64,000 bases of DNA from Palsa-892 sp963751615 (lineage in GTDB: Bacteria > Pseudomonadota > Alphaproteobacteria > Rhizobiales > Xanthobacteraceae): assembly GCA_963751615.1 (NCBI GenBank), contig CAVVVG010000005.1, forward strand, positions 1,240,001-1,304,000, in the 5' to 3' direction. Position 1 is the first letter of the stretch. Each line of letters starts with the position of its first letter. Of the stretch, positions 1 to 7,826 are shown piece after piece. Both the position numbers and the translations under genes were made by a program. The notes under the pieces are model-generated. The model searched no databases. It had not been told where the DNA came from and saw only the letters and a list, made by a program, of their open reading frames with translations.

Positions 1-53
1 TCAAATACGTCATCCAGTTCTTTAAGCAAGTTGGATAGCGGTTTTTCTGGCAT
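1..53 (-). CDS. Start of a gene cut by the window edge, probably pheS (phenylalanyl-tRNA synthetase alpha)
   Basis: The minus strand opens with ATG at 53 and reads MPEKPLSNLLKELDDVF before leaving the window. Only 17 codons are visible, too few to identify the product. In most alphaproteobacteria the gene after infC-rpmI-rplT is pheS, and the distance from the rplT stop (94 bp) suits an operon member, so pheS is inferred from position alone. The residues themselves are not diagnostic. Confidence 0.4.
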   Translation of the reverse strand, partial: MPEKPLSNLLKELDDVF

Positions 54-147
54 CGAATCCCTCGCTACGTATTATATTCGAACGGAAATGGCGCGGCGCC
101 AGGTATTGGCGCCTCGCGAATTTGGGCCTCGGAAGGCTAAACCCGGC

Positions 148-504
148 TCAGTTGAGCGCGGCGCGGGCTGTATCGACGATCGCTTTGAAGGCTGCCGGTT
201 CGCGTACAGCGATATCGGCAAGTACCTTGCGGTCGACTTCGACCCCTGCCTTACCGAGGCCGTTTATAAATCGGCCGTAGGTGAGACCGTGCTCGCGCAC
301 GGCGGCGTTGATGCGCTGAATCCAGAGCGCACGGAATGACCGCTTGCGGTTTTTGCGGTCGCGATAGGCGTACTGGTTAGCCTTCTCGACAGCCTGCTTT
401 GCAATGCGGATCGTATTCTTGCGCCGGCCATAATAACCCTTGGCGGCCTTGAGTACTTTTTTGTGCTTGGCGTGGGATGTTACGCCACGTTTTACGCGGG
501 CCAT
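148..504 (-). CDS. rplT: 50S ribosomal protein L20
   Basis: A 118-residue protein of full L20 length. It starts MARVKRGVTSHAKHKKVLK, and the conserved basic stretch GYYGRRKNTIRIAKQAVEKA follows. L20 binds 23S rRNA domain II early in large-subunit assembly. In some bacteria it also represses its own operon by binding the mRNA leader. The start has the ribosome-binding sequence AGGAGAGATC just upstream. It is the third gene of infC-rpmI-rplT, 24 bp after rpmI, and was probably co-transcribed with the gene cut off at the window start. Confidence 0.97.
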   Translation of the reverse strand: MARVKRGVTSHAKHKKVLKAAKGYYGRRKNTIRIAKQAVEKANQYAYRDRKNRKRSFRALWIQRINAAVREHGLTYGRFINGLGKAGVEVDRKVLADIAVREPAAFKAIVDTARAALN

Positions 505-528
505 AATGATCTCTCCTAAAGGTCAGGT

Positions 529-729
529 TCAGCCGTAGGGCATGAAGATCTTGCGGACGTGACGCGCATCGGCCTCGTGCATTACGGTAGTTCCGCGCTG
601 CTGCCGGATTTGCTTCTTCGTCCGCTTGATCATTCCGTGCCGCTTGTTGGCTTGCGGAGCGATCACTTTGCCGGTCGCTGAGATTTTGAATCGTTTCTTC
701 GCGCCGGATTTAGTCTTCAGTTTGGGCAT
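529..729 (-). CDS. rpmI: 50S ribosomal protein L35
   Basis: A 66-residue, very basic protein beginning MPKLKTKSGAKKRFKISATG, which is the L35 signature, and ending in KIFMPYG. The frame stays open further upstream (to 810), but the family always begins at MPKLKTKS, so the start is placed at 729; a GGAGATGAG stretch lies just before it. L35 is a late-assembly protein of the 50S subunit. The gene lies between infC and rplT. The 157 bp between infC and rpmI could hold a leader for translational control, but I could not identify a specific structure there. Confidence 0.95.
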   Translation of the reverse strand: MPKLKTKSGAKKRFKISATGKVIAPQANKRHGMIKRTKKQIRQQRGTTVMHEADARHVRKIFMPYG

Positions 730-886
730 TTGGCTCATCTCCGTCGGCAAGCGCGGCGGAAACCGCGCATCGACCCGTTGTTGGTTCAATTGAGCTTTGT
801 GAACCGCCACGGCAGCCCTCAGCCGGGCGATTCAGAGGCGCTTCGATACTACCCACGGTCGATAATGGCAACCCGCGGGCGAATGC

Positions 887-1426
887 TCACTTCGGTGCAA
901 GAATCATCACGATTTGGCGGCCTTCAGACATTGGCTCGGACTCGACCTTGGCGAGCCTGGTTGTATCATCCTTCACTCGCTGCAGGAGCTTGTAGCCCAG
1001 CTCCTGGTGCGCCATTTCGCGGCCCCGGAAACGGAGGGTGACCTTCACTTTGTCGCCTTCCTGAAAGAAACGTTCCATCGAACGCATCTTCACATCGTAA
1101 TCATGCTTATCGATGCCGGGACGAAGTTTGATTTCCTTGACCTCGACCGTCTTCTGCTTCTTGCGCGCCTCAGCTGCCTTTTTCTGCTCCTGAAATCGAT
1201 ACTTGCCGTAATCCATCACCTTGGCGACCGGAGGATTGTTGTTCGGCGAGATTTCGACAAGGTCGAGCCCGGCATCGCGGGCGATACTCAGAGCTTCCTG
1301 GATGGGAACGGCGCCACGGTTGGCCCCGGTATGATCGATCAGCTGAACTTCGCGGACACGGATATCTTCATTAGCGCGCGGGCCATCTTTTTGCACCGGC
1401 GCGGCGGCTCTCATTGGGCGGCGAAT
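887..1426 (-). CDS. infC: Translation initiation factor IF-3, with an ATT start codon
   Basis: IF-3 binds the 30S subunit, keeps it apart from 50S and checks the start codon and initiator tRNA. The protein shows the N-domain (DGPRANEDIRVREVQLID, residues about 14-31), the lysine-rich linker, and the C-domain ending VMILAPK. The first ATG (1414) lies 20 bases from the ribosome-binding site, which is too far. Four codons upstream, ATT at 1426-1424 sits 8 bases after AAGGAG and gives Met-Arg-Arg-Pro-Met-Arg, the RRP start usual in alphaproteobacterial IF-3. A rare AUU start is the known basis of infC autoregulation in E. coli: low IF-3 allows more initiation on it. The protein is then 179 residues. 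It is the first gene of infC-rpmI-rplT. Confidence 0.95.
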   Translation of the reverse strand: MRRPMRAAAPVQKDGPRANEDIRVREVQLIDHTGANRGAVPIQEALSIARDAGLDLVEISPNNNPPVAKVMDYGKYRFQEQKKAAEARKKQKTVEVKEIKLRPGIDKHDYDVKMRSMERFFQEGDKVKVTLRFRGREMAHQELGYKLLQRVKDDTTRLAKVESEPMSEGRQIVMILAPK

Positions 1427-1534
1427 GGGGTCTTCTCCTTAATTGTTGACACGGCGCTTGCGCAAAGGCCGAAACCTCGCGAAGCAGGGCGGGAGAATTG
1501 AAAGAAATGCGGTTGAAGTCAATGGATTTGAGGC

Positions 1535-2323
1535 ATGCAAGGTCAAGAACTCATTAAGCTTGAAGTAGGGGATGGCGCGACAGCGCGGCGAATCGCGGTG
1601 CGCAAGTCCGAAGGGGCTTCTCCCGGTGTCTTTTGGCTTGGCGGCTTCAAGTCCGATATGGGCGGCACGAAAGCCGTGGCGCTAGCGACGCATGCCGCAC
1701 GCCAAGGCCGCGCCTGTGTGCGCTTCGATTATTCTGGCCATGGTGAGTCGGAAGGTGATTTCGAACAAGGCACGATCTCGCGATGGGTGGAAGAAGCGCT
1801 CGCCGTCTTCGAGCGTGCCGCGAAGGGTCCGCAAATTGTCGTCGGGTCCTCGATGGGCGGCTGGATCGCTCTGTTGCTTGCCCGTGCATTGGCCAAACGA
1901 GACAGAAAAAATGGAACGACAATGGCTGGTCTAATTCTCATTGCACCCGCGCCCGACTTTACAGAGGCGTTGATGTGGCCTGCGCTCTCGCCCGAGGCAA
2001 AGCGCGAGATCGAGGAAAAAGGTTTGTGGCTGCGTCCATCGGAATACGGGGACGGACCCTATCCAATTACGCGCGCACTGATTGAGGATGGACAAAAAAA
2101 TCTTTTACTCGACAAGCCAATTGAAGTTGGGTGTCCCGTGAGAATTCTGCAAGGTGCGCTGGATCCCGATGTGCCATGGCAGCACGCGCTTCGACTTGTC
2201 TCGTGCCTGGCGCAGGACGACGTGGTGCTGACGCTCATCAAGGACGGCGATCACCGTTTGTCGCGCCCTGAGGACATCCAGCGTCTATTAGGCGTCGTCG
2301 ACGAGCTCGCAGCCGCCGCTTAA
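1535..2323 (+). CDS. Alpha/beta hydrolase (carboxylesterase-like)
   Basis: A 262-residue cytoplasmic alpha/beta-hydrolase fold protein with no signal peptide. The nucleophile elbow is GSSMGG, with Ser about 106. A likely acid lies in GALDPDVPW (Asp about 210 or 212), and the histidine is in GDHRLSRPED (His about 240). The FDYSGHGESEG segment upstream is the usual strand and loop before helix A. It resembles the small esterase family that includes ABHD10-like palmitoyl/acyl-glucuronide esterases, but the substrate cannot be told. It is transcribed away from infC, and its last 4 bp overlap the end of the converging queG. Confidence 0.85.
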   Translation: MQGQELIKLEVGDGATARRIAVRKSEGASPGVFWLGGFKSDMGGTKAVALATHAARQGRACVRFDYSGHGESEGDFEQGTISRWVEEALAVFERAAKGPQIVVGSSMGGWIALLLARALAKRDRKNGTTMAGLILIAPAPDFTEALMWPALSPEAKREIEEKGLWLRPSEYGDGPYPITRALIEDGQKNLLLDKPIEVGCPVRILQGALDPDVPWQHALRLVSCLAQDDVVLTLIKDGDHRLSRPEDIQRLLGVVDELAAAA

Positions 2324-3429
2324 ACGACCATAGCCGCGTTCCATTCACAAATCACGGCGGGCTCTTTCTCAGCGATGCATTTGGCCTCTGCGATTTTTTC
2401 TAACTCGGTTCGATTAACCAGACGCGACAACGCCCAAACGGCGGCGCCTCGTATGAGCGCGGAGGAATCGTCCAGCAAACGCTCAACTTCTGTTTGCAGT
2501 GCTTTATCGCCGGAATTTCCAATCGCAATTAGAACGTTTCGCATGAATCGTTCACGCCCGATGCGCTTGATTGCAGTTTTTGAAAATCGTTTGCGAAACG
2601 ATGAGTCATCGAGTCGAGCAAGTTCTACAAGTTCGGGCGCTTGGTTTTCTTTACGCGCCGCCAATTTTGTTTCGCGACCGCGCTCAGCGAATTTATTCCA
2701 AGGGCAAACCGCGAGACAGTCATCGCAGCCATAAATTCTGTTGCCGATCTTTGCACGCAGCTCACGCGGGATCGGGCCTTTGTGCTCGATGGTGAGGTAT
2801 GAAATGCAGCGCCGCGCATCGAGCTGATAAGGTGCAGGGAACGCTGCCGTCGGGCAGATATCGAGACAGGCGCGGCAAGAGCCACAGTGATCCGTCTCGG
2901 CAATATGAGGCGCGAATTCAAGCGTTGTGAAGATTGAACCGAGAAACAGCCACGAACCGAATTCCCGCGAAACCAGATTGGTATGTTTACCTTGCCATCC
3001 AAGTCCGGCTGCTGCCGCGAGTGGTTTTTCCATTACCGGTGCCGTATCGACGAATACCTTGATTTCGCCTCCGGCCTTCGCGATCAGCCATTGTCCGATT
3101 CGTTTGAGCTTCTCCTTGATCAACTCGTGATAATCGTCGCCGCGCGCATACACAGAAATCGCTCCGCATTTGCGCCGGTTCAACAATCCCAGCGGATTTT
3201 GATCCGGTCCGTAGTTCAGTCCCAGAATAATGACGCTTTTTGCCTCGCGCCACAGAACGTGCGGGTCGGCGCGGCGATCTTTCGTTCGTGCGAGCCACTC
3301 CATCTCGCCATGTGCGCCATTGGCGAGCCAGTTCTCGAAATAATCTTCGAAAAACGCGGCCTCCTCCGGCTTAGTCACTCCGATTGCGTCGAAGCCCTCC
3401 TTGCGTGCCTGCTCGCGCAGCGCACTCAA
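2320..3429 (-). CDS. queG: Epoxyqueuosine reductase QueG
   Basis: QueG carries out the last step of queuosine synthesis, reducing epoxyqueuosine in tRNA to queuosine with cobalamin and two 4Fe-4S clusters. Cluster ligands are clear in CGSCRACLDICP (Cys about 182, 185, 188, 192) and GCDDCLAVCPW (Cys about 235, 238, 242). The VFVDTAPVMEK segment holds the proposed catalytic Asp (about 128), and the C-terminal 90 residues look like HEAT repeats. The frame is open well into the upstream gene, but homologues start at the equivalent of MSALREQARKEGFDAIGV. This begins with TTG at 3429, and that TTG overlaps the fzlA stop as TTGA. Translational coupling to fzlA is therefore likely. The 3' end overlaps the convergent hydrolase by 4 bp. 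Confidence 0.93.
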   Translation of the reverse strand: MSALREQARKEGFDAIGVTKPEEAAFFEDYFENWLANGAHGEMEWLARTKDRRADPHVLWREAKSVIILGLNYGPDQNPLGLLNRRKCGAISVYARGDDYHELIKEKLKRIGQWLIAKAGGEIKVFVDTAPVMEKPLAAAAGLGWQGKHTNLVSREFGSWLFLGSIFTTLEFAPHIAETDHCGSCRACLDICPTAAFPAPYQLDARRCISYLTIEHKGPIPRELRAKIGNRIYGCDDCLAVCPWNKFAERGRETKLAARKENQAPELVELARLDDSSFRKRFSKTAIKRIGRERFMRNVLIAIGNSGDKALQTEVERLLDDSSALIRGAAVWALSRLVNRTELEKIAEAKCIAEKEPAVICEWNAAMVV

Positions 3430-4112
3430 AAGTCGAGATTGGTGTAATCTTTCGACGCGGACAATCCCGGCACGATGTCCGCCAGCAACGGTCGGAAACT
3501 CGGCCGCGATTTCATCCGCGCGTACCAGTTTTTTGCTGTTTCGTCTTCGTCCCAAGGTACGTCACCCAGATAATCAATCGCGGATAAATGCGATGCTGCT
3601 GCGAGATCTGCGTAGGTCAGCCGATCGGTAGCGAGCCAGCTCCGCGTCTTCAGCAGCCAGCCGATATATTTCAAATGATAGCGTATATTGGTGTGTGCCG
3701 CACGGAGGGCTTCCGAATTGGGGGGGCCGCCGCCTTCGGCCTGTGGCAAACGGCGCTTCAGGATTTTTTCGCGAACAAGCGGTTCGCTTACCTCGGCATA
3801 AAATTTTTCGTTGAACCAATTAGCAATACGCCGAACTTCGGCCCGTGCTCTTGGGTCGGACGGCATTAAACAGCGGCTGCCGTTAGTCTCGCCTCTTGTT
3901 TCTTCGAGATATTCGGCAATCACCAGTGGCCCGCATACAATGACATCCTCTTCAACAAGTACAGGCGTCGTTCCTGCCGGATTGAGCGCCAGAAACTCCG
4001 GCCGCCGTTTTATTGTTTCTTCCTGCACGAGATCGGTCGCAAGGCCGAATTCGCCAAGCATCAGCCGGATAAAGCGCGAATTCGGGCAGAAGGGATGATG
4101 AAAAAGCTTCAT
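3426..4112 (-). CDS. fzlA: Glutathione S-transferase-fold protein, probable FzlA cell-division factor
   Basis: A 228-residue GST-superfamily protein. The N-terminal thioredoxin-like half (MKLFHHPFCPNSRFIRLML, then FLALNPAGTTPVLVEEDVIV and an EYLEE) precedes an all-helical C-terminal half. The tail, DIVPGLSASKDYTNLDF, matches what I recall of the FzlA tail. FzlA binds FtsZ and is needed for constriction and septal wall synthesis in Caulobacter and relatives. It is a GST fold without normal glutathione chemistry. The call rests on motif memory; a true GST is the alternative. It is first in a pair with queG, and uppP starts divergently on the other side. Confidence 0.72.
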   Translation of the reverse strand: MKLFHHPFCPNSRFIRLMLGEFGLATDLVQEETIKRRPEFLALNPAGTTPVLVEEDVIVCGPLVIAEYLEETRGETNGSRCLMPSDPRARAEVRRIANWFNEKFYAEVSEPLVREKILKRRLPQAEGGGPPNSEALRAAHTNIRYHLKYIGWLLKTRSWLATDRLTYADLAAASHLSAIDYLGDVPWDEDETAKNWYARMKSRPSFRPLLADIVPGLSASKDYTNLDF

Positions 4113-4260
4113 AAATGGCGAGGAGAATCAGAATTGGCGATCAGAATGCCATGGATTAAGGCGGGAATCATATCTATCAGGCATTCCTTGATCGCATATC
4201 GGAGCTTTGACACAAGACAAGCGGCCCACGATTCGCGGGCGCTCAAGGGGTGGCATTATC

Positions 4261-5136
4261 ATGGCAGCAGGGGTTTGCACGCAGGGTCTCGATACCGGTT
4301 TTGTCGAACTCGGCTACGCCAAGGTCGCTTTTCTCGGCGCTGTTCAGGGGATCACGGAACTTCTGCCGATTTCGTCGACTGCTCACATGCGAATTGTCCC
4401 TGCGTTTCTTGGTTGGCGTGACCCGGGCTCGGCCTTTTCTGCTGCGATGCAGCTCGCGGCGCTCGCGGCGGTTGTCAGTTATTTCTGGAGCGATGTCCGC
4501 GGGCTTCTCATCGGTTCGCTCGCGGCGATTCGGGATCGCGATTTTCGCGATTGGAATTTCCGCTTTGCATTGGGAATTGTGCTTGCAACCATTCCAATTG
4601 TTTTTTTTGGCATCCTGCTCTCGCCCGTTCTAAACGCGTGTGGCACTCCTTTACGTGGCCTCGCAGTGATCGGGCTCGCTTCGTTGATGATGGCAGGATT
4701 GCTCGCGATCGCGGAAATCTACGCCAGCCATTACCGCACGATGGAAGATGTAACTTGGAAGGACGCGTTGATTGTCGGTCTGGCACAGGCCGGCGCCCTC
4801 ATTCCCGGCGTCTCCCGTTCCGGCTCGACGCTGACTGCAGCTCTTTTTCTCGGTCTCAATCGCGAGGAAGCGGCGCGATACTCGTTTTTAATGGCAATTC
4901 CCGCAATCGCGCTCGCTGGTCTCAAGGAACTTTACGAATTGCACCAGGCACAGCTCGATTGGCACGGATGGGGGGTATTGTTCGTCGGTTTATTTGTAGC
5001 CTCGCTGTCGGCCTTCGTAGCGATTTGGGGCTTATTGCGAATTCTTGAACGATTCTCCGCTTGGCCCTTCGTTTTTTATAGGGCTTTTATCGGCGTCGTT
5101 CTGTTGATTGGCGTTTTGTTCGGCTGGCTCGTCTGA
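4261..5136 (+). CDS. uppP: Undecaprenyl-diphosphatase UppP (BacA)
   Basis: This integral inner-membrane enzyme removes a phosphate from undecaprenyl pyrophosphate to recycle the lipid carrier for peptidoglycan and LPS. Two active-site motifs are plain: GITELLPISSTAHMRI near residue 30, and PGVSRSGSTLTAALFLGLNR near residue 183. About eight hydrophobic helices follow family spacing. The frame also opens at TTG 4207, but the ATG at 4261 has an AAGGGG ribosome-binding site about 12 bases upstream and gives the usual length (291 residues). Its stop codon directly abuts the stop of the converging NDUFA9-like gene, with no base between. Confidence 0.95.
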   Translation: MAAGVCTQGLDTGFVELGYAKVAFLGAVQGITELLPISSTAHMRIVPAFLGWRDPGSAFSAAMQLAALAAVVSYFWSDVRGLLIGSLAAIRDRDFRDWNFRFALGIVLATIPIVFFGILLSPVLNACGTPLRGLAVIGLASLMMAGLLAIAEIYASHYRTMEDVTWKDALIVGLAQAGALIPGVSRSGSTLTAALFLGLNREEAARYSFLMAIPAIALAGLKELYELHQAQLDWHGWGVLFVGLFVASLSAFVAIWGLLRILERFSAWPFVFYRAFIGVVLLIGVLFGWLV

Positions 5137-6108
5137 TCACGTTACCGTACGCATGAATTGCCCGGACTTGCGGAACCGCCAGAGATAGCTCGGCAGGATC
5201 GATTCCAAGGAAGTCGGAGTTATGCCAAGCGCCTTCAAAGTGCGCTCTTCGCGTTCAGCCTTTTTCGACACGATATTGTCGATTTTCAGAAGTTCGACCT
5301 GATCCCGAGTCAGCAGCTTGCCTGGCAGCATTTCGAGAAAAGCTGCCTGCAATTTTGCGAGAGAAAAGGGTAATGAGACGAGCAAACACTTGCGCTCAAT
5401 CTCCCGCAACATCAATTCTATCAATTCGCGAAACGTTTTCACTTCCGGGCCGCCCAACTCGTAAATTGTCCGTGGCGTTGCGCCTCCCTCAACAGCGGTG
5501 ACAATCGCATTCGCAACATCGCCAACAAACACCGGTTGAAATAATGTATGTCCTCCGCCAATCAGCGGAAGTGCTGGTAGAAAACGTGCCATTGCGGCAA
5601 AACGATTAAAAAAATCATCTTCAGGCCCGAATACGATGGATGGTCGCAAAATGACCGTTTCTGGAACTGCTGCGATCGCCGCCTTCTCACCAGCCGCCTT
5701 TGTCCGTGCGTAGATCGATTCCGATTTTGCGTCGGCGCCGATCGCCGAAATGTGGACCAGGGCAGCCTTAACCTCAGCGGCTGCGCGGGCGACGGCCTCG
5801 GCTCCGGCCGCGTGCACCGCTTCGAAAGTCTGCGCGCCACTCTGGTGAAGGATGCCGACCAAATTGACGACAGCGCTGCTACCGCTGGCCGCGCTGATGA
5901 TGGAATCCGGATAGCGGAGATTCGCCTGCACCGAATGAATTTGGCCTACGTTCCCGAGTGGCTGCAGGTGATAGGCAAGATCGGGCCGGCGCACGGCAAC
6001 GCGAACACGCCACCCGTGCTGTGCCAACGCACGCACCGCGTAGCGGCCGACAAAACCGGAGCCTCCGAAAATCGTAACCAGGCGATTGGTCGGTGTGTCC
6101 GTCATCAA
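5137..6108 (-). CDS. Complex I NDUFA9-family atypical short-chain dehydrogenase
   Basis: A 323-residue NAD(P)-binding protein of the extended/atypical SDR group. It has a GGSGFVGRYAVRAL nucleotide-binding loop near residue 15, NLVGIL, HISAIGA, YARTKAAGE (Tyr and Lys of the SDR site region) and ILRPSIVFGPEDDFFNRFA. The last block is typical of the NDUFA9-like proteins that associate with NADH:ubiquinone oxidoreductase in alphaproteobacteria and mitochondria. The exact chemical role is unsettled in the family; a structural NADPH-binding role is thought likely. Its end abuts uppP, a neighbour pair seen in other alphaproteobacteria. Confidence 0.85.
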   Translation of the reverse strand: MMTDTPTNRLVTIFGGSGFVGRYAVRALAQHGWRVRVAVRRPDLAYHLQPLGNVGQIHSVQANLRYPDSIISAASGSSAVVNLVGILHQSGAQTFEAVHAAGAEAVARAAAEVKAALVHISAIGADAKSESIYARTKAAGEKAAIAAVPETVILRPSIVFGPEDDFFNRFAAMARFLPALPLIGGGHTLFQPVFVGDVANAIVTAVEGGATPRTIYELGGPEVKTFRELIELMLREIERKCLLVSLPFSLAKLQAAFLEMLPGKLLTRDQVELLKIDNIVSKKAEREERTLKALGITPTSLESILPSYLWRFRKSGQFMRTVT

Positions 6109-6241
6109 AAAGCAGCCCTATCGGCAATGGTTGGGGCCAGGAGAGCGATACTCGAATGATCTGAGCGCGTCTAGTAACCGTAAAGCCCCGTCGCCATCCA
6201 ATTGACAAGGCTTTGGCCCCGGCCATACCTAACCCCCCGTT

Positions 6242-6326
6242 GCCCAGGTGGCGGAATTGGTAGACGCGCTGGTTTCAGGTACCAGTGGTGAAAGCCGTGA
6301 AGGTTCGAGTCCTTTCCTGGGCACCA
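6242..6326 (+). tRNA. tRNA-Leu (anticodon CAG)
   Basis: The 85-base sequence folds as a class II tRNA. The 7-bp acceptor stem is GCCCAGG with CCTGGGC, then A and an encoded CCA. The D-arm is GGCGGAATTGGTAGACGC. The anticodon stem CTGGT/ACCAG encloses the loop TTCAGGT, which places CAG at 34-36. A variable arm (GTGGTGAAAGCCGT) and a T-loop with GGTTCGAGTCC follow. It reads leucine CUG codons. It stands alone between the NDUFA9-like gene and the RNase D gene. Confidence 0.97.
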
Positions 6327-6383
6327 AATTCTTAACCGCGATATGCCATTTTCGCGGGATTCAACCATTTTGCTGATAGGCTG

Positions 6384-6998
6384 ATGACAATTCGTCTGCA
6401 CCGCGGAGACCTACCCAACCTCTCGGCCTACGGCGCCTCGGTCGCGATTGACACCGAAACGCTGGGCCTCAATCCACATCGCGATCGTCTGTGCGTGGTG
6501 CAGCTTTCACCTGGCGATGGTTCGGCCGATGTCATCCAAATTCCGGCAACCGGTGTTTCAAGTCCAAATCTCGTGAAGTTGCTCTCGGATCCAAAGCGGC
6601 TCAAGATTTTTCACTTCGCACGTTTTGATCTTGCCGCACTGTCCAACGCGTACCATGTCATGCCCGGGCCAGTTTATTGTACCAAGATCGCGTCGAGGAT
6701 TGGACGAACCTATACTGACAGACACGGATTGAAAGATCTTGCACGTGAATTGCTCAATATCGATCTATCGAAACAACAGCAAAGCTCCGACTGGGGTGCG
6801 GACACGCTCACCGAAGCGCAGGTCGCATACGCCGCTTCCGACGTGCTCCATCTCCATGCGTTGAAGGAGAAACTGGATGATATGCTTGCGCGTGAGGATC
6901 GCACACGATTAGCGGAAGCATGTTTTCGTTTCCTTTCGACAAGGGTGGACCTTGATTTAGGCGGCTGGGCAGACGAGGACATATTTGCTCATTCCTGA
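6384..6998 (+). CDS. rnd: Ribonuclease D-like 3'-5' exonuclease (short form)
   Basis: A 204-residue protein holding only the DEDDy exonuclease domain: VAIDTETLGL (Asp23, Glu25), FHFARFDLAAL with the second Asp, and YAASDVLHLH with the last Tyr/Asp pair. Classical RNase D of E. coli carries two further HRDC domains that are absent here; the short form is common in alphaproteobacteria. It probably trims 3' ends of tRNA or other structured RNA. It lies immediately downstream of tRNA-Leu, which may be chance. The gene symbol is given for the family, since the exact substrate is unknown. Confidence 0.88.
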   Translation: MTIRLHRGDLPNLSAYGASVAIDTETLGLNPHRDRLCVVQLSPGDGSADVIQIPATGVSSPNLVKLLSDPKRLKIFHFARFDLAALSNAYHVMPGPVYCTKIASRIGRTYTDRHGLKDLARELLNIDLSKQQQSSDWGADTLTEAQVAYAASDVLHLHALKEKLDDMLAREDRTRLAEACFRFLSTRVDLDLGGWADEDIFAHS

Positions 6999-7124
6999 GC
7001 ATCAAATGACCGCGAAAAACGTCATGTTTCTTTATTCGGCTTGATATTCTGCGCTCTAGCCGGCGTATTCTCCGCTTGATTGCCGCAATTGCCCGGCATG
7101 CCATTTACGGATGGTAAGCGCCTA

Positions 7125-7826
7125 ATGAACCGGCCCACGAACGTACACAGTCTTGCCGAGTCAACGACTTTTGCCGTCGAAAGTCTTGGGCGTCGTTCTG
7201 CGGCCTTTGGCGCGGCGATTAAGCACAGCCGGCGCGTTAGGTTCTTACGCCAGGGGCTGCCCGTCTTGGCTGTGGGCGCGGTTATCTTGACGGGACTTTG
7301 GATGTGGCTCGATCCGTTACGCGGCGTGCCCGTGGAAATGGGGCAAATTTCAATTTCCGGTTCCAAGCTCAATATGGAAGCCCCCAAACTTACAGGATTT
7401 AGCAAAGAAGGACGGCCTTATAAGGTGATGGCTGAATCCGCGACCCAGGATTTGAAAACGCCGGGTATTATTGAGCTATCGAATATCGTAGGCGAATTCG
7501 ACATGGGCTTACGCGGCCATACCGTCCTTAACGCTAAATCGGGAATCTATGATTACAAGGCCGAACGTATGCGGATATTCAATGGGGTCGACTTTCATTC
7601 GACGGCCGGCCATAGCGGCCAACTAAGTGAAGCCGTGATCGAGACCCGCAAGGGTCATTTGATTACCGAGAGTCCCGTTGATCTCTTTTCGAAAGAGGGA
7701 AGCCTCCATGGCAATCGCATGGAAGTTTTCGATCACGGTTCGCTTCTTGTATTCGATGGCGGCGTCACCATGATTTTGCGACCACAAACTTTAAATGACG
7801 GCGCGCCGAAAGAAGAACATCAATGA
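7125..7826 (+). CDS. lptC: LPS export protein LptC
   Basis: LptC is the bitopic inner-membrane partner of the LptB2FG transporter and passes LPS to periplasmic LptA. The protein has a cytoplasmic N-terminus of about 45 residues, one membrane helix (GLPVLAVGAVILTGLWMWL) and a periplasmic beta-jellyroll with SISGSKLNMEAPKLTGF, then repeated short strands. This start (ATG 7125) follows GGTAAGCG; an ATG at 7098 and a TTG at 7080 are in frame and cannot be excluded. The 3' end overlaps lptA by ATGA, so the two are coupled. It is first in lptC-lptA-lptB-rpoN-ptsN. Confidence 0.87.
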   Translation: MNRPTNVHSLAESTTFAVESLGRRSAAFGAAIKHSRRVRFLRQGLPVLAVGAVILTGLWMWLDPLRGVPVEMGQISISGSKLNMEAPKLTGFSKEGRPYKVMAESATQDLKTPGIIELSNIVGEFDMGLRGHTVLNAKSGIYDYKAERMRIFNGVDFHSTAGHSGQLSEAVIETRKGHLITESPVDLFSKEGSLHGNRMEVFDHGSLLVFDGGVTMILRPQTLNDGAPKEEHQ

